A stretch of 64,000 nt of DNA from Phoronis australis (GCA_002633005.1 NMRA01000346.1:191165-255164), one strand, 5' to 3'; shown: positions 10,001 to 20,800, counted from the first letter of the stretch. Translations and numbers: made by a program. The notes: generated by a model not told the origin, from the letters alone.

Positions 10001-12542
10001 TTGAAAACGCACACTTAAAAGGATTGCCTTTTGAATGCAGTATGGCGAACCCCGAAATGCAAAAGGTACAGTCGGGACGGAGTGCGCCCAATAATGCTTG
10101 TGTCTCGTGAGTTTGGGCCATTACGCGAGATCACACCAGTGGTACGCTACATCGCACTAGTGATTTTCGAGTTACCTCGAGCGTTTACCATCGAACAAAC
10201 TGCGCATTTAATTTAGGCAACCCCTCGCGATCGGACACAATCAAATTATGGACTTGCCGGGACACTTTTACGTTTCATTTAATTGCGGTTTGGTTACCGT
10301 TCTGACATCCTAGATACGCCGGTGTAATACCACTGGGCGTTGTCTTAGACTCACTGTTCCTTTGTATAACCCAAATGTCTCTTGAGTCAAAGAGTGACAT
10401 ACCTTCTTGGGTATTCCTATTTCGAGCCATGATCTTACTCACCCAGAGCCATTAAAGCGCGGAGAATTATAATTACTGACTCGGCTGAAAGTTATTTGAG
10501 TGAAAGTTTTACTTTTGAAGTGTCCCAAGTACGAAAGTAGGAAATTCTTGTTTCAGTTGTCAAATTTGAACACGTTACGATTTTCCGTAGGGTTTTAGAC
10601 GATCTTTCAAGCAAGAAGCGAGCTTTGGAACATCTTCGACGTCTAATAAACAGTATGCACAATAACGTAATACAAGAACAGTAAGTAAACACGAGACTAT
10701 ACAACTGTATAGTTACATACTATTACCGACTAATATATCTGATTGACAAGGATAGAAATACGAATGTAGGTGATACAGATACATGTGTATTAAAAACGAA
10801 CGTTACAAGCGGTGCTCACTTCGTCAGCACTGGCGACGGGCGTAATGTGAAATGCTACGGATTGGGGGAAGAAACCAGGTGAGATATATGGATACGCATT
10901 GGAAACAAGTAACAAAAGAACACGTGAAAATGAGAGACGAAAAGCTGAGACATCCTGCAGATACTCACTAAACAATACTTAACGGGACCATCAAATGCAA
11001 CGACGAACAGAGAACGAGAATAAAGTCATACGAACGTGACACGAAATAAGAAGTGTTAGAAACATTCAGATCAAAATAATTTTAATTAGCTTTTAAACAA
11101 TTTGTAGGAAAAACATATTGGAGCAAGGAATAGGGTGACTATTATGATGTAAATTAACACAACACAAAATAAAATTGTTTTGATCTGCATGTTATCTTTC
11201 ATACTGATATCGGCTTATTCGCATTTCTTTGAGAGAATTCAGAATCCGTAGGATATCTTCCATCAGCGAGTTATCTAGTTTAAACGTCCGAAGTTCACAT
11301 TCACACCTGCTGCATTATACAGCATTTCCTCATCCACCCTGTGACGTTTTATCTTTCTCTTCTGACGAAGAGCCCATCTCTCGAAACGTTCGATTTTCCG
11401 TGTATAAGGACCGTCTAGATATCTATTTTAATGTTATACATGAAGCGGTGTGGTGACTGTTTTAAACTTCCTTTAGAAATCAGAATCCTATGCTTTGAGA
11501 GTTGACAGTGAGCATTATTTTCCAAGGTTCTATAAACCCAGCCTCATTTGAAAGTAAGTTTTGATTAACTAACCGTTAAGGAATTGGTTTGAACTTTTTC
11601 TTACTCAACTTACGGGTGATTTTTGGTTTTGGGTTGAATTGGCAGGTCATTTTGGCTGGAGGAGACTCTGAAAAATTGACTTGCACGGTCAGGTCATTTC
11701 ATTCGTCGAGTTTTGTCTCCATAACACTTTGTCAATTCTTTGCAAGTCCATGAATCACTTCTTGGTAGAGAAACGGACAAGTTTTGACCAACGTTATGGC
11801 GGTCTAAATCGGAGTTTATTGCAACTGTAGGACTTGAGTGTCCAGCCATACGTCTAATTATGTCCAACTTTATACTGATAAGTTTTGCAACACGTCTTAA
11901 AGTGTGAAAGAATTTAGCTAGATAAACTGTTTTATTGTAGTTTTCTAAAATAACACATTTGATAAAATCTTAAGGTCGAAAATTACTCAAAGTTTAGCCT
12001 TTTTGTTCCACCACAATCTGGTGAATTAAGAGTTTTGGTGACTACGATTTCAACATTTGTGTGAAATATTTCTCTGTCACCATCTCACAAATTAACACCT
12101 GGTAGAGTCTTGCCCAGCTTTTTCTAGGCTAATGAGCAACCTACTGGATGGCACTGTTACATGTACATGCCTACAACATATAGTGCATGGCAACAAATGG
12201 AAACGTCTGTCCGTTTTCCTAAAGGAGACTGGCAGACTTGAAAACTTTCTTCACGAGGAGCCATAATTGGAGTCTCGTGCCTTTGCTCAGGTGTTTAGTG
12301 CAATGGGCCCAACCATGAGGCCTGCGCACGTCTGATGCACCGCAAATGACATCAGACCACCTGCACTGTTTTTTTTATCTCACAAATTAATCCCTTTCAG
12401 AAAACGCCATTGTCTTAACCTTGGGGGTCACTGCTCCATAGAGGGCGCCGCTAACTTGCACGACACCTATCGCTATTTCAACAGCGCCCTCAGTCCAGGA
12501 CGACGAGATTTGGATATGCTTAAAAAATTACTAACTCGATAA
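3421..12542 (+). CDS. Calcitonin-type multi-peptide neuropeptide precursor (six exons, complete)
   Basis: Joining 3421-3512, 6763-6852, 7845-8003, 8849-9019, 10591-10680 and 12401-12542 gives 744 nt, exactly 248 codons including TAA. All junctions are GT-AG and phase 2. Order in the protein: signal peptide (1 to about 22), helical spacer (about 31-61), ring peptide 1 (64-96, then GKR), ring peptide 2 (117-152, then RRKRR), second helical spacer (171-201), ring peptide 3 (204-233, then GRR), short C-terminal tail. Each peptide follows a KR site and has two cysteines near its N-terminus; peptides 1 and 3 end in proline followed by amidation glycine. An N-terminal disulfide ring, a helical middle and a C-terminal Pro-amide are the hallmarks of calcitonin-family hormones, and peptide 1 is 32 residues from first Cys to Pro, the length of vertebrate calcitonin. 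Family assignment is from these features, not a database match; ring sizes are unusual. Receptors would be family B GPCRs. Confidence 0.85.
3513..6762 (+). other. Intron 1 of the calcitonin-type gene
   Basis: 3.25 kb, phase 2, GT at 3513 and AG at 6761-6762. About 4440-4900 holds a copy of a diverged dispersed repeat also found near 14.8, 21.0 and 43.2 kb. No further peptide-coding exon was found in it. Confidence 0.7.
6763..6852 (+). CDS. Calcitonin-type precursor exon 2: first helical spacer
   Basis: Exactly 90 nt, from 1 base completing Arg31 to 2 bases beginning Gln61. The acceptor is ttccag and the donor CA|GTAAGT. It encodes residues 32-60, rich in Leu, Ser, Lys and Glu with Leu/Ile/Met at roughly heptad spacing, so an amphipathic helix is likely. 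It is the same length and phase as exon 5, with nine of 30 aligned residues identical. It sits directly before the KR that releases ring peptide 1. A pro-segment role is inferred. Confidence 0.78.
7041..7095 (+). repeat. (GT)n microsatellite in intron 2
   Basis: An uninterrupted GT dinucleotide run of about 55 bases, between exons 2 and 3 of the calcitonin-type gene. Otherwise intron 2 (6853-7844) shows nothing recognisable. Confidence 0.95.
7845..8003 (+). CDS. Calcitonin-type precursor exon 3: ring peptide 1
   Basis: 159 nt: 1 base, 52 codons, 2 bases. It opens with KR (62-63). The peptide starts Thr64-Cys65; the ring is CAIGGGMSHHC (65-75, nine residues between cysteines), then a Gln/Lys/Leu-rich helical part with Trp89-Leu90, ending SPKSP-GKR (Pro96, Gly97 amide donor, KR 98-99). 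An acidic linker to Asp113 follows. The donor AG|GTAACC is chosen because it keeps phase 2; a GTAAGC at 7987 would break it. This is the most calcitonin-like of the three peptides. Confidence 0.85.
8849..9019 (+). CDS. Calcitonin-type precursor exon 4: ring peptide 2 (amidation site lost)
   Basis: 171 nt: 1 base (completing Ser114), 56 codons, 2 bases. KR (115-116) precedes WGQ and the ring CALGGLPGHTC (120-130, nine residues between cysteines, as in peptide 1). Trp144-Leu145 fall 14-15 residues after the second Cys, exactly as Trp89-Leu90 do in peptide 1, so the two exons are homologous. The end differs: NGPAHSL runs into RRKRR (153-157) without the Pro-Gly amidation signal. Cleavage at the basic cluster would leave a free carboxyl end. 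The acceptor cgcaaag follows a pyrimidine-rich tract; the donor is AG|GTAAAC. Confidence 0.83.
9369..9535 (+). repeat. Tandem repeat, about 40-bp unit, four copies
   Basis: Four near-identical copies of a unit containing tgatacgccataccccaaca, spaced 40-41 bases apart, in intron 4 of the calcitonin-type gene. A plain minisatellite: no spacers, so not a CRISPR. Confidence 0.92.
10591..10680 (+). CDS. Calcitonin-type precursor exon 5: second helical spacer
   Basis: Exactly 90 nt, with the same phase and length as exon 2. The acceptor is ttttccgtag and the donor CA|GTAAGT, identical to exon 2's donor. It encodes residues 172-200 (VLDDLSSKKRALEHLRRLIN...) with Leu/Ile at helical spacing. The internal KKR and RR could be cut, but it has no Cys and no amidation signal. 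It sits directly before the KR that releases ring peptide 3. Confidence 0.78.
12288..12376 (+). repeat. SINE 3'-tail fragment just upstream of the exon 6 acceptor
   Basis: About 85 bases (aggtg..tagtgcaatgggccca ... gaccacctg, then a T run) match the tail of the tRNA-headed SINE at 50490-50720. It ends about 25 bases before the exon 6 acceptor, so its T run lies in or beside the polypyrimidine tract. Confidence 0.7.
12401..12542 (+). CDS. Calcitonin-type precursor exon 6: ring peptide 3 and stop
   Basis: 142 nt: 1 base completing Gln201, 46 codons and TAA (12540-12542). KR (202-203) precedes His204 and the ring CLNLGGHC (205-212, six residues between cysteines, smaller than in peptides 1 and 2), then a helical part with Tyr224, Tyr226 and Phe227, ending NSALSP-GRR (Pro233, Gly234 amide donor, RR 235-236), and an 11-residue tail. 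The acceptor is tccctttcag. The GG-containing ring and Pro-amide resemble echinoderm calcitonins. Confidence 0.84.
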
Positions 12543-12664
12543 CTTACAGGTATGTATCTACTGTATAACATTGGTGCGAGATTACATTTTGGAGTTCCTA
12601 ATTAATAGCACATGGTTGCAATTGACATTTTCTCTCTCAAATTGCGTAATTCAACCGACGTGGC

Positions 12665-12670
12665 AATAAA
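12665..12670 (+). promoter_or_regulatory. Candidate polyadenylation signal AATAAA
   Basis: A canonical AATAAA 122 bases after the stop codon of the calcitonin-type gene, the first such hexamer downstream. A short 3' UTR is inferred. Confidence 0.55.
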
Positions 12671-15600
12671 TTGACGGCAAGATTCAAAAATAACTGTTTA
12701 GACAAACAAGGCAGTTACTATTTTTGTCTTTACTATCCCCTTACAGCTTTCACGAGGGTACATTTTGGTCGACTGGTAATGCATTCTATATCGTAATTCG
12801 GCTTTTCTTTATGGTGCGCGTTCATTTTTGTTGTAAACACATCGAATTCGTTTTTAAAATTGAATAGCATTCTTTTCTCAGATTGCAATTAAAATATTTT
12901 GTGTTGCAGACATTATTCGAGGTAATTGCTGCATAAAGTATGAGTGGGCATTTATTCCATATTCCTATAAAGAGAAGAAAACAGAACGTCACCGGTGTCG
13001 GGTCATCTCAATGCCGGAGTATTTATAACGGTAAAGACATTTGAAGGACCAAGAAAACTGGACATCTGCTGACAGCTCAGACAATGTGTAATCATTTCTA
13101 CCAATGGCATTGAAAATAACCTCTAATGGTGTGACAGCGTATCATTACCTATATTATACTCTTATTGTCTTAATGAAGAGAATGTTCGTGTAGGCATTTA
13201 TCACTCTCGTGTAGTTGTAATTAACTGACCGTTCGGTAATTAGGAAAGGGGACCTGTAAAGAAAGGCCCTTGTAGTGCATGTGAATGGTGAGTGAAAGGT
13301 TTCAAACTTACGATGTAGTCATTGACCGTTTATTCCAATCAAATCATTTACAGGATAACCCAAATACCCGAACCCAACAAAATCTGCATAAAAATCAAAC
13401 ACTAAATTCTTTTGGAAAGAACAGAAGTCAGTGCAACCTGACTTGTATGGTTAAACGACATGGGAAGGTCATTCATGATTTTAGAAGCTGAAGTCGAACA
13501 AACATACACTGTACTAGTAACTGTATCCTGCTGAAAAGTCATACATTTCGCGAATCATTTGCATATAAGGACATCTGAAATCACCTAAAAATATGGAGTG
13601 ACCATCTGAGAGATGTTACTTGCAAATTGCTAAGTTAAAGGATTTGTTTTTCAAATTCATGTGAAAGTTAAGCTGGTTTTCTAGCTTTTTACAGTACCTG
13701 TATTAAAAATTAGGCCTGCCTGTGTGTCTAGCTAAAGTGTAATAACGAACGGTTTAGTTTGTGAACATTTATCCAAACTAGTACAGTAACGCCCTCTTCT
13801 GCGAAATACAGTCGGCACGGATGATGAAAGTTTTCGGAACAGATTTTATTGAAATTACTTCCTATGATAATGAATTGACTGATTACTGACGTTTGAACAA
13901 CTTTTTATTCATGGTAAACATGCGGAAGGTAAAAAATAAACGTGTTTCAAAAAGACCTTCTTGATTATGAGGTAAAACACCCTGCCCAGCAGAGTTCGAC
14001 GAGCATTTGTTGTATTCTGTACAGTTTTATTCAACTGCATTACTAAATCCATCCTTCTAAAGACAACGGCGTATCACTGCTGTGCTGTAGGCTTGAACTT
14101 CGACGGGAGGGAGTTGGATAAACTTGACAAATATACGTGGATGCTTGATGTTGAGTTCCTTGCCTTCCCGACATTAGATAATGGATGAAGCGCGTTCGTC
14201 GGGTTAAGTTTGAACCGAATAAAATCGCGGTAAAACGACCAGCTTGCGGTCTTGTACTGGCCCACTTGCTGCCTGACCTATTGTGAGTACCATGCACCAG
14301 CCTAAGAGTTGTCCTTTTATAGACACGGGTTGTTCGCATGGTATCAACACATCGCAAAACCCGACCCAATGCAACACTAGTCTGAGAATGATTCTCGCCG
14401 GTGCAGATAAACAACCTCACTTTCACTACGTCTTGTTGATTGTTAAGAATAGCTAGAACTCCAATCTATACTGAATATTAGCAGTTAAGCTCGTCAAATA
14501 ACAATTCACAAAATAAAGTTTCTGTATCTGGGCTTGAGAAGCACCAGAAGAGTTAAAATGTATTAAAATTTACATATATTCGCATTTTGCAACTTTAACT
14601 CTGTTGGATCGACTGCCGTTAATTGAACAAATGGAAGAACCCATTAACTGCAGGTTGCTCTAGATTTCAACCTTAAGTGTCTCTCCATTGTCGATTTTAA
14701 ATTCAAAATTGTCGATTTGACTGAACATGCTGTGGTTTCCATCATACACACGATGTTAACAAGAGACATCTCCGCCGTCATACGCGAGTCACCGGGACCC
14801 AGTCGTTGTACTCGTAATAGAAATTGAATTTTTTCACCTTTCCGTTCTTGTTTCGAGATAAATGTCTAATACTCTGTGCTCGAGTACATTACGGCTAAAC
14901 TGGACGATTGCCAAATTCCGGCTTGCACTTGATGATCCTAGCATTAACGATAAAATTTCGAATCCGATCTCGAAATCTCGAGTTTCAACTCGAGCTTTTA
15001 GCTCGAATTTCAGAGTCATAAAGTGCGAACGTGGCTTAGACATTCATCTAAACATATATTCCAACAGAGAAAAACAGTAGAACGGGAAATGCCAACAATA
15101 AGTTCGATTTTGATTTCTAAATTTTGAACCCGGGCTGTGGTTTCCTCTCTGTATATAACCCCAATTGTCCGTGTTAGATCAAATCGACACCAAAGACACC
15201 CATTTTCTCCCAGGGCCTCAGCCCTCAAATCTCCCATTACTACAAATAAGATATAACCTACAAGAACGATTAAATTGAAGCGGTCCAATTTTGGAAACGT
15301 TGGCTGGCACTATAAAAATTCCTGTTCCTTTTTGACTCACAAATGCCATGTATGCTTTATGGAAATGGAGAGCAGCTTTCAACTGTTCCTTACGGTCACG
15401 TGGGACCTTATCGACAGTCTGAATATTTAGCCAAACAACCACAACGATGTAGATCTTAATCCAGTAAAAGTATATATTTTTTAAAATTAGTAGAATTTAG
15501 TTTTTGACTATTTTCACAATACGACATCAGTTGGGTCACGTGACCATGTCTTTTTTACTAAAATTTGTAAAAAGGGACGGTTCGTCGATAGCAAAACAAC

Positions 15601-16760
15601 GGTACAAATAATATGACCAAATAATATCAATATTCAAGATGAAATCTCACAAAACACTATTACAGTTTTCTAAATTATCATTTCGTTTTCGTTTTATGCA
15701 ACTTTTGATTTTTTTTTCATGAAAATCATAAAAGGCCATTTTTGATGGCCCTCAGTGGAACATTCTAAACACAATTATTAACAACGTTATTAACAGTGCA
15801 CAAAGCAAGGCAACTAACGGTTTCATAAAAATTCCGTCAACCATTTCTGACGTATTTTCCGAGGTTCAACAAATTTGGACATTTTTCTAGGGTTCTAAAA
15901 ACCTAACTCGCGTAGTTTCCCGTATTCACTGTTTTGGTCACAGGGTGTCTCTGCTTTGGCGATTAAGCTGAATCTTAATTGCTGCGGTGATGACATATTG
16001 CTAATACCACCTCAGCTAATTAGCTCATTTCACGGTGAGTAATAAAGCAAATTAACAATTACACGGTCTGCAGAATCTGAAATTAAGAGCTGTTTGCAAC
16101 AATCTGGAAGAAATGTCTAACCATTCTGAGGGTTGTTTCACATCTTTTAGTGCCCCCTTTTTAGCCACACACTTGTTTCAGTAGGTTCCGGATCACAGTA
16201 TAACGTGACTACTCTCACATTTCAGATGTAGGATAAACTGCACATTAAGTACAGTTAACACGTTTTCTGCATCAATTACACAGTGCCTGGCTCAGGTATC
16301 TATTTTCAAAAACATACACATTTTTTCTTCTCTTTATTATTCTACCCAGAATGCAATGGTCAGTGCAGCATCCATTCAAATCACTTTGCTACACCTAGCA
16401 AACAGCGCGTAGGCGTTAAGCAAAATACACAATCATTGTACGAGTACAATAGAGGTAGGCTAGGGGGAGATGAATGCTACAATAAAACTGTATTTACAAA
16501 GAAAGATGGGATGACATCAAAACGAGCTACACAGATGTGTCTGTCAGCAAACGTCGCCAATAAAAAATTACGGTACGACCGACAGGCGTTCCTTAGGCGC
16601 AAGAGCTTGAAAAACTCCCGAGACATTACCATGCAGTACAAGCAAAGCACGTGATCACACTAGCTTCCATCTCGAGATTATTGCGTCAGCAAAACTCAGA
16701 CCCAGATTGCATTGCGGGTAAAAACCATCTAGTTTCTGTGTGACATTAACAAATAAAACT
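12671..16760. other. Intergenic region between the two convergent genes
   Basis: No supported gene. It contains dispersed repeat copies at about 14830-15250 (family A) and 15588-15920 (family B), and one copy of the cacgtgatcacact-core repeat at 16635-16700. A 127-residue - strand open frame at 14043-14426 looks like decayed repeat rather than a gene. Confidence 0.55.
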
Positions 16761-16766
16761 TTTATT
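16761..16766 (-). promoter_or_regulatory. Candidate polyadenylation signal of the dopamine receptor gene
   Basis: AATAAA on the - strand, about 860 bases past the receptor stop codon. I saw no closer hexamer, so the 3' UTR may be long and would include the small open frame at 17343-17534. Weak on its own. Confidence 0.3.
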
Positions 16767-17342
16767 CAAAAAATGACCAAATAAGACAAAATATCTACGT
16801 GCAAAACCTGTATCATAGACTTATCCTAGCCAATTTCCACGTATAAGTTGAGTCATGACGGACGAATGATTTTGCAATAGCAAAGACTGTGGCTGCATTT
16901 GACTTTATGGCGTCTGAGCAGCGTTCGAAATACACGCTGGGCCGGTTGCCAGGGCCAATGGATTTTCGGACGGGCTAGTAAACTTTCGCATATAGGCCCA
17001 TGTGAATGTGGTCTCATATTCAAGTACATAAATTTGCTGAAGCTTGAACAATGCGTCTCAGCCTGTTCAACCACCAATAACATCAGATCAGTTCCCGTTG
17101 ATGGCTAGCAAACCAATAAGTGCTTCCTTCTGCACACCCATGCAATGGCAAAGTACTTACGGCGAGGAATCTTATGGAAAAGAAACAGTGAAGTATGTCC
17201 CATAATTCACCATTTCAATATCATTGGTCACTTCAGTGACCGCAAGTTTGCTTGGGTAAGTTTGCAAGCTCGATCCCAGCATACACGTGAAACACTCGCC
17301 TTTCACTAATGTGACTTTGTTTGACACTAGGTATAAGTGCTT

Positions 17343-17534
17343 TTAAGCGCGCCCCATCTCTTCGTCTTCCAGCTGCCCCAGTCGAAACCGCGCTTGCCAT
17401 GTAAGCGGATCGAATGCAGCCCAATGTGCATGAGAAGTTTCTCCACTGCTTTCTGTGTGGTCATACAATAGTTTGCCAACGACATATATTGCAAACATCA
17501 GAGCTGTGCCTAAAACGAACGGAGTGTGGTGCAT
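17343..17534 (-). CDS. Possible 63-residue membrane microprotein downstream of the receptor
   Basis: An ATG-initiated open frame of 63 codons ends in TAA. Residues 5-24 (PFVLGTALMFAIYVVGKLLY) look like a single membrane helix, and a polar tail with His/Glu patches ends QLEDEEMGRA. The composition is more protein-like than most short open frames here. It begins 87 bases past the stop codon of the dopamine receptor on the same strand, so it lies in that gene's 3' UTR or belongs to a separate short transcript. I do not recognise the family. No Kozak purine at -3 (T). It may be chance; evidence is composition and position only. Confidence 0.25.
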   Translation of the reverse strand: MHHTPFVLGTALMFAIYVVGKLLYDHTESSGETSHAHWAAFDPLTWQARFRLGQLEDEEMGRA

Positions 17535-17621
17535 AATACACGCCTACATATGCTTGACAATGTGCGTTGCTTCTTAACGCTCCACCAGAGGACGTTCTTG
17601 ACTATTTAAAGGATGTGTCGA

Positions 17622-17848
17622 TTACTTGCACGGGTGCTGTAACAATTTCTTGAAAGCCTTTCTGAACTCCATGTTAAAGATAGTGTAGATGACAGGATTT
17701 AAGAAACTGTTGATGTATCCTAACCAGAGGAACGTCGACCCGAGCAATGGATCGGGATTGCAAGCGGCTATCGTTAGGTTGTAGCGGATACAGAATGCAT
17801 TGATGATGTTCATTGTGAAGAAGGGAACCCAGCAAAATAAAAAGCCTC
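17622..17848 (-). CDS. DRD2-like: Dopamine receptor exon 4: TM6-TM7 and C-terminus
   Basis: 227 nt: 2 bases completing Gly453, 74 codons, TAA at 17624-17622. Acceptor ttttccag. Encodes FCWVPFF (TM6), ECL3 with NLT (possible N-glycosylation, facing outside) and two cysteines, [14 protein letters not shown] (TM7), then helix 8 ([10 protein letters not shown]) and a penultimate Cys526 likely to be lipid-modified or membrane-associated, as D2 receptors end in Cys. Confidence 0.94.
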
Positions 17849-20800
17849 CTGGAAAAGAATGAAGCGATTAGTAAGCATTAGGCCTATTGGTGATGGGAAA
17901 ACAACGAGAATATGGTTTGAAACATCAGGCTTCATTTTATTCATGTCTTTGTGAACACAATCGAGGACAATTTGCAGTTTTTACGATGAAAAAGGCAAAA
18001 AGGAAGAAAAAAAAACATGGAAATGTGAAGTACGGTGCTATGGATACGAAGGCTTGTAAGGTACATGTATTAGCACCTGTGCCTTGTACTAACACGCTAT
18101 CCAGAGTTGCAGTGAAAATCAGCTTATGTGTCTTCCTAACCAGTATCGCAACAACAGCGTCGAATGTTGGTCGAAACACCCTCTTTCAAGGGCTGAAGGT
18201 GTTTTCTTTTTCAGTGTGAAGCGCATCGCTGACTACAGTGACGGTATAAAAGTACAAAGCTTCCTGGTTTGATACTCCATCAAGGCAATGGTATGAAAGC
18301 GTAACGCCATCTTCTAAGATCACATTCACAGGTTGCACACTTGTATGTTAATCGAACATCCTATTTTAAACATACAACAACAATTTTCTTGTCACAGATA
18401 AAAATACAAACACCTGGTTTTCTCTGAGACACATTTTGCATGTTAGTTAGTGTTCCCCGGCCTGCATGCACTATCCATGAAGTAACAGGAAGTGACGTAT
18501 ATGGCCCAGCAAAAGGCCAACATCTTGGCTCTGCCGTCACTTCCATTAGCAAACACTAATGATATCCACTTAGTGTATTCAACAGCAACAATGATGTTGT
18601 TTCCTCAATGGACGGAAATACAGAATGAAGGTGAGGCCGGCCTATTATGGGTCTCACGTGACTTTGTACTGTCCCACGGACAGTAAATACACGCCAAGGG
18701 AACAGGTAACAAACACAGGCAACATACATGTACATGTATTTCCAATATAACCAGAGTTGATTTCTCATTTAAAGAGAAAATCACCCGTTCTTCGGATTCA
18801 CAGCCATGTTTTTCACATGTCCATGTTTAAGTTCGTCTTTTTTTCTCCTCGTTCCGAGGTAAATCATGCAAGTCAAATGCCTGATTCGTCTTTGTAGGTA
18901 AATGATTCCTGCCAAGGCCAGTGCTTGCTATTTCATGAGCAATCCAAGATAAATTGATACACAATTCTCCATTAGCCACCTGGCACGACACTGGGGCGTT
19001 CTAAAACATGTTTGGTAATAAGAGGCTGCTTGAATTGTCGTTATTTATGTTGCTTTGTTTGTCGTTGTTGCATTCACCGGCAAGACGAAGGCACATACAT
19101 GTGCTTTTGTTCTTACCCCTTACAGTCATTTAAGCATATGCGCCTGGAGATTTGTCGAAGAGAAAAACTGAAGAATGAACAACTGTTACACTGGAAAAAA
19201 GAACGAACAAGGCATTCACAAAAAATGGATGAGGTTGAAGTAGACAACTGGGCCCGTCAATGTACTAGGTGATAACGACGGAATAGGTGAAAACTTTAAT
19301 GCCATAGAAAAACTCACCTAAAACTATCGCGAGTGTTTTTGTTGCCTTTTTTTCTCGGGAGTTCCGCAAGTCCTTCTTGGTCTTCTTGCCTCGTTTTGGC
19401 AGATGAAATTGGAATCTGAATTTCACGACAGTCTTCTGCTCACCCTTTTTTGGGTCAGCATACACAATAGTCTCTCCGGGCGTGTGGTGCCCGTTTCGTC
19501 CATTCTTATGAAAGAACCTAAAACCAAGGAACTTCCTCTTGTCTTCCTGTCCATCAGAGTTAGCATTCACGCAATTAAGGTTCGGAGAACTGACACATGA
19601 GTCTGACGTACACCCATTTTCCTTCAGTTTATTGTGTTCTTCACGCAATTTGAAGCTTTCTCGCCTCACCCAAATCTCCGATTCAATTGTTGGACTGCGG
19701 GCGAAGTCTGGCTCTTGTTCATCAGTCTGGTTTGAGGACCCTTCCTCGGCAACATCGGCAAGTCCGTTCTTAAAGGGGATTTGACTAACAGCACCAATGG
19801 CCGTCACATCCGTATTACTGTCACTGGCTTTTGTCACAGCGCTGGTAATATTGGACGACAGAGCAATTTTGTTTTTTGAAGCAAGATTTTTTTTCGATCG
19901 CTCGTGTATCACTTTGAATATCCTCCAATATAATATTATCATCACTATGCAGGGTATATAAAACGATCCTAGAGACGACCAGATGAGAAAATCCGAATTA
20001 TAGAATATACAAAAATCCGGTGTCCTTTGAGGTGTCTTATTCGCACCTAGAGCTATTGGAGATCCAATTCCGATAGAGATAAGCCAGGTGATTGCTATGG
20101 TAATATAAACTCTTGTGTAGCTCTTGTGCCGGGAATATTTTATTGGCCTAGTCACAGCCATGAATCTGAAATCAACATGTATCAATTTAACATATTTTGT
20201 CACATTGTAATTAAGATCAAAGTAAAACATCCTTAAATTATGATTTGATGGGTGAAATACATGATAGCTAGGGACGAACCTCTTGATATTAGCGCAATAG
20301 CTCACTGTTAACATGGGCGGATCCACAATTTTTTTAGGGGGGCCAGGGCAGAGTATTAGCCAGGATTTTGCCCGTCCGAAGGCGCACCCCTGAACTGCCA
20401 AATGGAATCTGGGAGAGTTTTAGGGGGGCCATGGCCCCTTGGCCCCCATCTAAATCCGCCACTGGTTAACGTGGGTTTGTGCCAAAGGGCGAACAGTTTT
20501 GAAAGAATGTTTTGCGCCAGATGTACATGTACTGAGGCATACCCAAGGGTGAGCTGGTACCGATATGTTTACCATACATGAAGAAAACCTCTACCTGTCT
20601 ACACTAATGGCAGCCAAATTCAAGATGGACGCTGTACAGAACACAACGTCAAACGCAACCCAAGCGTCACAAAGAGCATCATTATCCAACGTCCAGCGGC
20701 CATGCATGACCTGAAACGAATAAACATATCTTTCTCCTTAAATTATCTTCCAATAATTTTTATAGCGAAAATATGCAGACGTACCTGCCGTTCTAACGAA

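Noticed and set aside
14043-14426. 127-residue - strand open frame
   Set aside because: Suggests old retroelement debris by feel, but no catalytic motif could be identified, so not called.
16283-16654. 123-residue + strand open frame with a tttctt...ctacccag acceptor-like site and a CNGQC motif
   Set aside because: It starts on a non-ATG codon, resembles no family I know, has no partner exon, and its last residues run into the cacgtgatcacact repeat family.
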